64,000 nucleotides of DNA from Knoxdaviesia capensis (taxonomy: Eukaryota > Ascomycota > Sordariomycetes > Microascales > Gondwanamycetaceae), in NCBI GenBank assembly GCA_001510575.1, contig LNGK01000004.1, positions 1,019,530 to 1,083,529 on the forward strand, read 5' to 3'. The position numbers and the translations under genes are program-made. The notes beneath the pieces are model-generated. The model had not been told where the DNA came from. It searched no databases and saw nothing but the letters and a program-made list of their open reading frames with translations. Within the stretch, counting starts at the first letter, position 1; each line of letters opens with the position of its first letter. Shown one piece after another: positions 22,801 through 32,919 of this stretch.

Positions 22801-25175
22801 AGTCTCACTCCAACCAGATCCAGTGTGTCTTTCATCATATCACATTTCCCACCACCAGGAGGCGTTCATACTTATCCTGAGCCAGCCATCAACGCTATTC
22901 TGCATGTGGAAAAGGCCCTGTCAAAGTGGGTCCGGGCGGCTTTACCCACTGTCCATCCAACCAGGATCGGCCCTGTAAGCGCGGACTGGCCTCTTTTCTG
23001 TTATTATGGACGAAAAGAGCTTGACAGCCCGCTAACAGAGCACTAGGAGCAGATAATTTAGGGGAGTTTGCCTCCTAGTGGCTTCACTATTGAGTGCATG
23101 GAAGAGGGTTGAGGGAGGGGAGTCTTCCCTGCTAGGGACTTGCACTCCTCCGCCTTTCATCTGAACTTTGGAGGTGTAGCGATACCAGGTGTGACAGGAT
23201 TCGTGGCCGGTTCCGTCTCCTCCGAGAAGTTTCTTAGGGAGTATGAAGTAAGTCGTCGACGAAACCGTGCCATGGGCGTCAGTGCTCAGTCCAGACTATT
23301 TACTACTTACAGCCTCTCTCAAGACCGGGATGGAAGAGAGAGAGAGAGTGTGTGTGTGTGTAGTATGTCTCCTCGTTCCAGCCCGTGGCAACCATGATCG
23401 CTTAGGCCAATTCCAAGATAATTACACCACTTCTTGTCGACAGGGTCAGATAGAGGGCAAACTTGGACTAAGATATATACGAGGACGCGAGCCGACCATA
23501 TGAAGAGTAGCTGCTGCATGGTTCCCTCTTCTCGTTAGCCGAAGCACTACACACAGAGGCCTCGTGGTACGCAGGGATTCATTCACCTCTGTCCAGGCAA
23601 TTTTCTTTTCGTCCCGTGTTCAGGTGTGTGTTGGACAGGGGCTGTGTTGATATTACTCCGTACGGAGCACTTGTTCTTCTTCTGCTTCCTAGGTACTCAC
23701 TACTCGTATGAGTGCCCTTCTCCCCCAGACCGTTGTTATCTGTCGTCCGTTCTTCCCCTGAACCGTCAAGATAGGCAGAGGAAGGATATCACTGGTAGTG
23801 CCGGCTCGGAGCGGCTGTCCGGCCCTAAAAGCGGCCCTAGGGTTGATATCCTTGGTTCTCCCGGACAATCCTCGCATGGATAGTGGCCGTGTTTCCTCAG
23901 GGGGTCGGCCATACGAGCCGGTTATTAACACATCCTCCTATACCACGACCAAGAAGTGCAATCTAGCCATAACCAACCGACCTACAGTACACGGAGGCTT
24001 GCTACACAAAGATGTCAGCTTTCGTAATAGGTGAAGGTTGCCCATAGCCTCATGCCTCAAAGGTAGTTTCTCAGTCGGCAAGGGGGGGAGGCAATGCTCG
24101 GCTCAACTTCAGCCCCTGCTGTAATCGATCTGTGGAAGGCTTGCAGACCCGGACGATAAGTTCAGTTCTGATGTGTGTGTTTTTTTTTCTCCCATGCAAG
24201 ATGGGCTTCTATGCAGATGGATGGTGCGTGCGCAGCCGCTTTTCTTTGCTTCACTCTTTCTTTGCCCACCAGCCCATAGCACCCCATCCATCCATCCATC
24301 CGTCTCGGTAGTTCTCTGCACAACGACCACCCCCCCCGCTTCCAGCAGGATGAAAGAAAACAACACCAGCAGGGTGTTTCCCGTCTTGCCCCTCGCATAT
24401 CCATCCTGCGGCCACTTCTGCGGCCGCCTGCTTGTGACCGCCTGCAGCCCAGATTTCCAACCCGCAAAAGATTGCAGCTTCTTTTTTCTTTTCTCTCGTC
24501 CCGACAGTTCAGAACCGGTCGTGGTAGTATTATTTTCCCCTTTTCTACTTGGCTTATCTCTCCTGGCTAACTCTAAACTCTCTCCTGCTGCTCGTTTGTC
24601 TCGCCCTGCATGCTTGTGCTGCCGGAAGCGAGATGGCGACTCCAGACTGTTGGGTTGGTTCTGGAGGGGGGAGAAGAACGTGTCACAGCTAGCCTGCAGT
24701 ATGTCCCAGGAACCATCCAGTATCCGTGGTACCACCCCCTCCCCTCTTATTGAAGAGAGTGCGCCCTCCACTAAAGTCAGCTCAACTGCCAGACTGCTTT
24801 TGTGTGTGCATGGAGTACTGCCCTGGAAGCCTCTCTCTGTACCCCCGCTGATCACTTCGCGAAGAACTCCGTGACCATCACAGACCTCAGGAACAGCTCC
24901 GCACGGCGACCATGCCACTCCGGTACAAGCGTCGAATGCAATTTTTATGAATTCTTTTATTTTGCAGCCCAAACGGTTTGGGGGGGAGGGAAAGAGAGGA
25001 CATTGGACGATTACAACGACATCCCCGCACTTTTCCCTCGCCTTTATGAATTTCACAGACCACACACATAGACACACCCTGGCATAAAATACGAACACCG
25101 ATACCACTTCGCCAGAAAGGCGAGTTATGCGCCGACATTAATCCTGATCCTTCCGGTGGCCCCCCCATGCAACAA

Positions 25176-25205
25176 GACACACACAGACACACACACACAC
25201 ACACA
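25176..25205. repeat. AC microsatellite
   Basis: AC units with a single AG interruption. Confidence 0.9.
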
Positions 25206-25658
25206 TCTGCATATTCGCACAAAAAAGGCCTTTGGTATCCGTAATTAAGCATCAATAGTGTCAAAGCAACCACCGACTTGTGAAATCTGATCTATCGGCG
25301 CGTAGTCTACAGGAAATCATCCATGGCCCCCCATGTCAGCAGATAGTATACAATTTTTTCCGTTTTGAACACCGTTCGGTCCTTGTTCTTATTCAAACCA
25401 TCCTACCTGTATTATTCTTGTGTATATTTTGGTCTGAACTGCGGACAATTTTTATTTATTGCTTTTGTCTTGCGGAAGAGGCCAGTGCTGAACGGGGTGA
25501 AATTGCACTCCTCCGTATACAAAAATCAAAGAAGAAAAAAGAAATATTTCGTTTTTTATACGGCCCACCCGGAGTGGGTCTAGATTGTTGAAGCTAATGC
25601 AAGCCGGGCGGCTATTTTTTTGAACCAGTAAAAGTGCGTGTTCTAGAAGATTTTACGT

Positions 25659-25698
25659 CCAATCACAGCCTGACAGGCTTTCTATGCGGTGTGATTGG
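25659..25698. repeat. Inverted repeat CCAATCACA / TGTGATTGG
   Basis: Perfect 9-bp arms at 25659-25667 and 25690-25698. Just inside the left arm is a second small palindrome, GCCTGACAGGC, at 25668-25678. The spacer between the arms is 22 nt. No flanking target duplication is obvious. Confidence 0.65.
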
Positions 25699-28574
25699 CC
25701 CGCGGCCGGCGTGGACTACACATCCTAATATTTTCTCCCGCAAGATCCCGCCAGAACACGCTATTGACATTATAACATCTGGAGGGGTTTCTGAGTTCGC
25801 CAGGAGTGGTTGATGATTCGGTGGAAGCGGAGTTGCTTTTTCCCAACGGCCATGCAGAATCGAGAGACCGGACAAGACATGGAGGCTGCACGTGTTGCGC
25901 GTGGAAGTATCGGAATGTCTTGTGAGGAGCGTGCCCTCACTTACACCGTACAGGGGGGAGTGGGCAGCACGTCCGGGGTCTGGATCTCGCCTACGTTTCT
26001 TTCTTTTTTGTAAATGTGATTGAAGAGGATCGTCAGTTCGTGGACCGTCGTCTACGGAGTCAGGTGCGGAAAGTCAAATATAAAAAAATGGTGACGTCGT
26101 GATGTGGTTGGAAGATAGTGTACACTACAAATCATCCTGGCCGGGGGGGCTTTCTCTTAGGCATCTTTACTACCTTCTTACAGCACTGCCTCTATACCAA
26201 ACCCTCCCTGGATCTATAATACACTGAGAGCCCTGGCAGGGACTCGCTCTCTCTTCCCCTCTCATCCACAGTGATCCGACCCCTACACGGCGAGACTTGT
26301 CCAGGTCGATACCCGAACCGGTGCGCTTGGCAGCCGGAGTCGAGGGGGGGGGCAAGTTTGGGGGTGATTGGGGGAAAAAGGGAAGGATACAGGAGATTGA
26401 GCGGTGGTTGAAAAAGATCCTGACATGTTGCTGTTCTGATCTGCGTCAAGAGTCGGCTTGTGTGCCCCATGAACCCAGTCGTCTTGGTCCTCGCCAGATA
26501 TAAAGGATCTTCCGGCCGCGCGCACGAAAAAGGGCCTGTCGCAACCGACCTTCCCGGACTTGCAAGATTTCAAATCTTAGCTATCGGGGGCCCTCCCCAT
26601 CCCGGAAGGGGTCGTGGTTCTCCGGCCGTGCATCTGCGAGAGAAAATTTTCTCTCCTTTGCCGATGGACCATCACCAACGTACCTGTGTGGTCTGTGGAC
26701 GCATCTGCCACTTGGTCCTCTCGCTTGTGCACACCGCCGATCCCACATTTCGGCACCGGGCCTGCACTTTAAACAAACGAACGCAGGAAGAAAAAAAAGA
26801 AAACAAAAAAGCTTGCTTTTTTCCCCTAGCGCTGATGATACGCGAGCAGGATTGGGGAGCGGGTGGGTAGTGGGCGGCTTTGAGACATGGTGATGGTCTG
26901 CCTGCCCCCCCGTTCCCCCATATTTGGCATCTGTAGCCAGCACCAGGAAACACGGCTAGCAGAAAAGAAAATGATTTTTTTTTTTTGGTTAAGACGCGTT
27001 GCATACTGTATCACACGGGGAGCCGCCTGAAGAATTTTCTACAAAGGGCGCGCGTGCGCAGCAGCAGCAGCGGATAGTTACAGTTATCTTCTTTATTCCT
27101 ATCGGCTAGCCATGGGACGAAAGAAAGGCCATGCAGTGTTGGGCTTAGCTCAAGTTTGTCCTGATGGATCAAAAAGCCGAACAAGAAAGGTGCAAGTGTA
27201 TTATCATCCCTGGCTACCGTGGTATTCGTCTGCAAAAATGCAGTCAGTTCTTTAATCAATCTCTCTCAACTCGCTATCCAGGATTCCCCTCCTTCGACGT
27301 AACCCTTTCCAAGCCGTCTTCGACACACTCGTTCAACGCCAATTACTTCCAGGCCGTGCTCTTCGTTGCCCCGTGAAGATGCAACCGTCGAGAGAAAGAG
27401 ACGAGAAAATGCCAGAAGATAACGTCTTGGCTGGCAAGATTCCATCCAGGCCAATATTGAAGACCGCGAAGAAGAGCAAATGCCTGTCTACGTCGCACTC
27501 ATCTTGCCCCCTCCCCTTCTTCCCTGTCACAACAGTTGAGGATATGAGAGACACGAAAGTAACTGTCTCTGTGTACTACAGTTGTGGACATGCCAGGTTC
27601 TGTCCCACACAGACCACTTCGGCCCTTGCATACGAGATGTCCACTAGGTCGTACCACACTTTCTCATGCCTGTAAGCCCGAAGCCGTGCACCCCTGTTAC
27701 ATCTTCTCTCTTTCTCCTCCCCCAGTACGACCTTGCAAAGAAAAAAGCAAGAAAAGGGAAGAAAAGTCCAACGAAAGACTCTTGAGAGCGCAATTATCCC
27801 TCTTTTGGTCGGACGTGCCGACAAAGGCCTTGGTTTCGTCCAGCTACTGGTATATAGAAAACGACAGAAACAAAGAGGGTAGCAGTACGGAGAGGGAATA
27901 TTATCCAGAGACGAGAATGGGGTGGGTGGTGGTAAGGGTTAGTCAAGCACACAGGGCCATGGGAGAGCGAGAAGCGAAGGAATCTTAGTATCATCATCCA
28001 GTCGAGAGGCAGGCCATGTGGCGGAACAAGAAAATGGCAATAAAAATGGTATGGTGTAGATCTCACATTCACACCTCCGCCCGCATCTCTCTTTTCCGCC
28101 TATCCAGGGCACATCCTGGACAAGACGCCCGGGGGAGAAGAGACAGTGTGTGCACTTAGATCTCATACTCCCGCCCCAGCGCTTCCGTGCATGCAGCAGT
28201 CATATCATTCTCCTTTCCTTTTTCTTTTGTCCCCGCCCATCCAACATTTCTTCAACAGTCCCCCTTTTTCTCACCCGCCATGCTGACGTCGACAGCCGCC
28301 CTCTCTCTCACAAGTATCACAAGAGGGTGTGGGGGGAGGTGCAGAAAGGAGAACAAGAAAAAAGGAAATGCAGCCGGAAGGGGGTGGTTCAAAACAAAAA
28401 CCAACCATGAACTGAAGCACAAACCGAAAGAAAGATATGGATAGAGAGGGGGGTCCGTGTGGATCTGTCTGAGACCCGCCCGAAGCGTCGATCACCACTA
28501 CTGTATAAGGCAAACCAGGAGCATTTGTGAAGTGCAAACATGGTTTGGACCGGGGGCATATCTGAACTGAAGCA

Positions 28575-28592
28575 AACACACACACACACACA
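28575..28592. repeat. CA microsatellite
   Basis: About nine CA units. Confidence 0.9.
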
Positions 28593-28964
28593 TCAGATAC
28601 CCTGCCTTATACAGACAGACTTTGAGTACAACGGGCGCAGAGACGGCGGGAGTGTCGGATGAATGCCCCTGGGGGGCAGAGGCTTGCATGCTATATCGGA
28701 AGATATATGCATTTCTTCGCTCACTTACCTATGGGGTTTCCTACCATCCATCTCCGAATCCCGCCTATGCCGGACGCACTTTTGATAGACAGTCGGAGTG
28801 CCCCCAACATTTAACAGAACTTCACAATTTACAGCAGAAATGACCCATTTCATAAACCCGGTCCGGGCGTGATATTGAATGCATGTGCCCATCCGGGCAT
28901 CTTTCTACCTACGTGTACTGACAAAAAGAATTAAGTCCAATCAAGGCTCAGAAATCAACCGACG

Positions 28965-28997
28965 AAAAATAAAAATAAAAATAAAATAAAATAAAAA
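28965..28997. repeat. A5T/A4T tandem tract in the 3' UTR of the small Cys-rich gene
   Basis: Tandem AAAAAT/AAAAT units on the plus strand; on the transcript of the minus-strand gene they read as UUUUA repeats, 34-66 nt after the stop codon. This resembles an AU-rich element or an efficiency element for 3'-end formation. Confidence 0.7.
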
Positions 28998-29030
28998 GCC
29001 GTCCGCATCTACCTGCCCATCAACCTACTC

Positions 29031-29309
29031 TTATTTCCACTGCGCATACGAATTCATAGCAATGAACATGCCCACCTGCTGGCCGTCGGCATTCAGCCCG
29101 TGGCACCCGTACCCCCGGTACTTGAGCCGGCACGCGTCTCCGGTCGAGCAGACGGTCGCGCTGGGAGGGTTGTTCACCGAGTTGCAGCCGTTGCAGGACC
29201 ACCACGCGACATTCGCCGCGATCGGCCGCTCCGGCATGCCGGTTCGCTGGTGGTAGTTGTTGTCCCGGTTGCCCGAGGTGTTGTTGGGCGTGTTGCTGTA
29301 GCCGGACAT
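29031..29309 (-). CDS. Small Cys-rich protein with RanBP2-like zinc-ribbon motif
   Basis: Single exon, 92 aa, with no close family that I recognise. The N-terminal half is polar and Asn-rich. The C-terminal half carries WWSCNGCNSVNN followed by a Cys seven residues after the second of the two final Asn-region positions and another five residues on: W-x-C-x2-C-x3-N-x7-C-x5-C. That is close to a RanBP2 zinc finger (W-x-C-x2-4-C-x3-N-x6-C-x2-C) but with a wider last pair; a fifth Cys sits in RGYGCHG. There is no signal peptide or membrane segment. The start at 29309 has context GCCACCATG, and a strong TATA box lies about 145 bp upstream. The same frame stays open upstream to an ATG at 29561, giving a 176-residue alternative, but the TATA box falls inside that extension, which favours the short form. 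It is the only gene I can support between 14.1 and 38.3 kb. Function unknown. Confidence 0.68.
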   Translation of the reverse strand: MSGYSNTPNNTSGNRDNNYHQRTGMPERPIAANVAWWSCNGCNSVNNPPSATVCSTGDACRLKYRGYGCHGLNADGQQVGMFIAMNSYAQWK

Positions 29310-29450
29310 GGTGGCGGCTATCTGGTGGTGATCCTGGTGTAAGTGAGTCTGTGTTAATCGGTCTGGAGAGTTCGTGCTGGGTGATGGTTGGAAATGCGAG
29401 GGAGAGTATGGAGGTTGAAGCAGAAAGGTCTTGGATATCTGGTCAGCCAG

Positions 29451-29462
29451 CCGGCTTTTATA
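29451..29462 (-). promoter_or_regulatory. TATA box of the small Cys-rich gene
   Basis: Reads GAGTATATAAAAGCC on the minus strand, a near-perfect TATAAA context about 145 bp before the ATG at 29309. A TGACGTC half-palindrome (CRE/bZIP-like) lies about 95 bp further upstream at about 29548-29554, and the word GAGTTGAT occurs twice (about 29512 and 29541). The combination suggests an inducible, strongly transcribed gene. Confidence 0.6.
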
Positions 29463-32400
29463 TACTCCAAGCTTTGACTGGTATTGAGCATCGTGAGTGT
29501 TTCTTCTATGAGTTGATACACTCTGATGAGAACACGATATGAGTTGATGCTGACGTCCCATGAATCTGGACCATCAGTCAAAAGTGGCCAAACGCCAGCC
29601 TACAAGCGAGGATGGCTCATGGCTCGGGTCAAAGTCTTCTCTAGAGAAAGTACGATTAGCATAGAGTGTGTAGGTGACCCGTTTTATAGGAATTCCTAGC
29701 ACTTCTTGAGAGAACTCTATTGTTTTTTTCTATAATATTTAGGTACATGGCAAAAATAAAAGTCAGAAGACAGCCTTGATCGAGCCGACATATAACAGCC
29801 AGTCCATTATAGAGCATCCTCCAGTCTCTTCTCCTGTTTCGCGAATTGATGTAACTCTTCAGTCTTATACCCTCGTAATAGCGATTGCCAAGGCCACCTC
29901 GACGTTGTAGTACTGTTATAAGCCTCCTCCAACGACGCCTGCCGGCACTTAAAGCTGCAAGATCAAAGCGTCAGCTTTCAACCAGGCGTTGTAATTAAAT
30001 GAACCCTTTCTAACCCCAAAAAGGTGCCAAATTAACCCGCGGAGAAAATCTTCCCTCCCTGCCTCACTTCTGGAAGTTATTTATGGGGTCTTCGTCCAAG
30101 CTCACCGTCCAAGCTCCCTCGGGGGAAGAAGGAAGGAGAAAAAAAAACCGCCACTTTGATCTAAAAGCTGTATTTGAGAGAAATGGATTGTTATCGAATC
30201 TTTGAGAACCATCGATATTTGACAATGTCCGAACAACTGCTGTCCTGTTCCGATCCCAATAATACAGGTGACTATTAGAGGGGGATGAGGTTTAACCCTA
30301 TCCCTATATCTGCCATTCACTAAGGGGATTAAGACAGAATGCCTGTGTATAATCGACGCCCCGAGAGATACATACGGTTCATATCCTGAGTAGATGAATC
30401 GCCTGACCCGCTTCGTGAATATATCGGAGTTCCCTCGACGTATAGTGAATCACATCCGAGAGAAATTGCACTTTCTTTCCTGGCACGACGACCACCGGCC
30501 AATATTGCCTCTCTTGCCTATCTCTCCAGCTTCAGTCTGTAAAAAGTCCCATCGCCAGCAGTCAGGAATCCCTGACTGCTCGCCACTTGACTACGATGAG
30601 CAGGGGACGCTGAATCACACCCATGTTCACAGTCCAGATTAGGTCGCCGAAGACGGCGTGCCGTACCTAGCCCAGGTTCGTCGCCGTGTAAGTGTGTCGA
30701 TGTCTCAACACAGCAGAGCAGCGTAGGCAACACACACATATCACGAAGGAGGAGGAGGAAGAAACGCGTTGGTTCTGGCGGAAACACATCACACACATGA
30801 CACCGTCTCTGACTCCGGACAGGTTTCTAGATCTACGCTGCAATAGCTTCAGATTTGAAACATATGATCGCCGGCCGCGGCTCCTAGCCACTCTGCAGAT
30901 GTTCTCAAGCCGACCAAACCAGGTAAGATGTGGTATTGAAAATGAAAGATGTCCATCATGTTTATTTTTATCTTTTCATGCAGCCTGCCTGAACTCTGTC
31001 TCTCTCTCCACTCTCCTAAAGAGCATGCATGAGAATTCTTTTTTTGATAGACGTGGTGTTCCTGCAGTAGCTGGGCCCTGCGGTACGTATCTCCCGGCAT
31101 ACCGCGGATTCATCTACGGATGGCCTGCTGTGGTACGACCCTTCTAATCCCGCCACAACTTCTTGCGTACTTCAAGCCTGAGACATGGACACGGGCAATC
31201 TGTGTAACTGTACACAAGGGCACGAGCACCTGCTAAGAAACAGAAAATCCAGGAACGTCATGGGCGTGGTCACGGGTATAACGACGGAATCCGTGGGTCA
31301 GGTTTGACGTGCACTTCGAGGGGGTGATGGCAAATGGTTCTGGGCTTGAGTTTTCTATGTTTGATGCCCCGTGACTGGACACGGTAGATACTCATATCGA
31401 CTCAGGTACCCGAGGGTTAGCTTTCCTCCGTTATCTGTACGGCATCGTATGATAGGTATGGCCTCGATGGAATGCTGCGAATACCGATATTTTCAGCACC
31501 AGACACACCCATATTGAGGAGGCAGTAAGCCTGATCTTCTACATGGATGCCACTTCTATCAACCAATCGAAGCCCGACCAAGATCATTCACAAACAAAGC
31601 CATCGTGTCAGATACAGGAGGAAGCACACCCAGCATTTCCGGGCTAAGCTGACGGGCGCGGGACCCTTTTCTGCTTGTATTAAGAGATCTCCATGCCATC
31701 AAACATGTTCCTGGTCGACTTCCTGTTCAAGCTTTCTTTCTTGTCGTTCCCAGAACATTAATACAGTAGATAGACAGTCATGAAAAGAGGGTCTGTGAGA
31801 ATAAAAAATACAAAAGATTTTTTTCCCAGTCTGGCAAGGCAATCTTCTCGCTTGTTCTCACGTAACGTACAAATAAAGTCACGTCGCCCCTCTTCCCAAC
31901 AACCCTTGCTCGATCTTTTTCTCTGCTATTTCGCCCACCCGGAGTTAATCAGGGATCATGCCTGTTCGTGAAGCCCACCGCGCTCAACCACTGAGAGGTG
32001 ATATCATCCATGACGGGTGGTGGTCGGCAAATTAGCCTCGTAACATGTTTGCTTGAAAATGCTCCTAGGCTCTGCGAGTGAGATAGAGAAGAAGAAAAAT
32101 GGAGAGAGAGGGGGGAGACGCACGGATTTTCTTGGATGGGGACTGGAGAGGATGATTACGGACCGACCAGAGAATTTAGAAGGGTTTGCTGACTGCTTTG
32201 ATAGAATAGACGAAACTCACGTATGGTGGGCAGCGGGCTTCGCCATGCTGGAGGTGTTAGAGACCCCCGACATCGCGGCTGGTTGGCTGGACTGGTTGGG
32301 GGTTTTTTTTTTCTCTCCAGCAAGGCTCATCACCACAAGGCTCTCTCATTCTCATGGTGCTGACTACCGGCACCTATATGCGGCGGGTGAGGGTCGATCA

Positions 32401-32901
32401 CATCTCTCATCATCTGGGAGCTAGGGTCAAACAGCTTCGCCCGCATGTTCCAAGCTTCAAGAAAAGCAAAACATCTGCATTTATTTCCCCTCAAACCAAC
32501 AAAGCTAACCTCCAAGCAAGATCGGCCTACACCGCATAAGTTGGATCCTAACCCGTTCCTGGCGGACGCAGCTCTGGCTAGTGCAGCTGCGGGTTGAGCA
32601 TCGCGGTCCTATGAGAACCGCGAACTTGATATCTTCTTATCACCCCGTGGTCCAAGCTGCAGGCGAGAGGAGCAGAACAAAGAAACCCGGGATACACGCA
32701 AGACAAGAGAGAAAAGAACGCCCACCCCACCGTCGTAGTCACCCCCTCTTCACTCTCTCTCTTAATCCTCGGTCCTGCTGCGAACCACGCATGGGCCAGC
32801 TCGGAAGCGAGTATACAGTAGGCCAGAAGTAAAGAGGGGGGGCATGGTGGTCCTGTCCAATCGATGCTTGGAGATCGAGCGACTGGTGATATCGCACTCG
32901 C

Positions 32902-32919
32902 TTTTTTTTTTTTTTTTTT
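32902..32919. repeat. Poly-T run
   Basis: Eighteen consecutive T in the gene-poor spacer. Confidence 0.9.

Larger units (their letters stand above)
14139..29030. other. 14.9-kb gene-poor region
   Basis: No conserved protein, tRNA, rRNA or transposon was recognised on either strand. Base composition is balanced, not AT-rich, so it does not look like RIP-degraded transposon DNA. It contains many simple repeats (listed separately), repeated TACTGTAC-type palindromic words (for example 19103-19119, 19313-19327, 20909-20920, 21271-21282) and a CCAAT-tipped hairpin at 25659-25698. The longest open frame is 332 codons on the minus strand (24109-25107); the protein is low-complexity with no family resemblance and no codon bias like the neighbours. 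Plausible contents are untranslated transcripts and regulatory DNA; none can be shown from sequence. Confidence 0.6.

Noticed and set aside
14139..29030. RIP-mutated transposon island
   Set aside because: The sequence is not AT-rich, shows no strong TpA excess by eye and contains no reverse transcriptase, transposase or long terminal repeat fragments.
30920..30985. Intron-like GTAAGA ... TTTTCATGCAG segment in the gene-poor region
   Set aside because: Splice signals look fair but neither flank has coding character, so no gene is called; kept only as a hint of non-coding transcription.
31930..32000. tRNA-like A-box (reads TCAGTGGTTGAGCGCGGTG on the minus strand)
   Set aside because: The 5' D-arm-like word is striking, but no anticodon stem or GGTTCGA-type T arm follows at the right distance and no acceptor stem pairs; at most a chance match or a degenerate tRNA relic.
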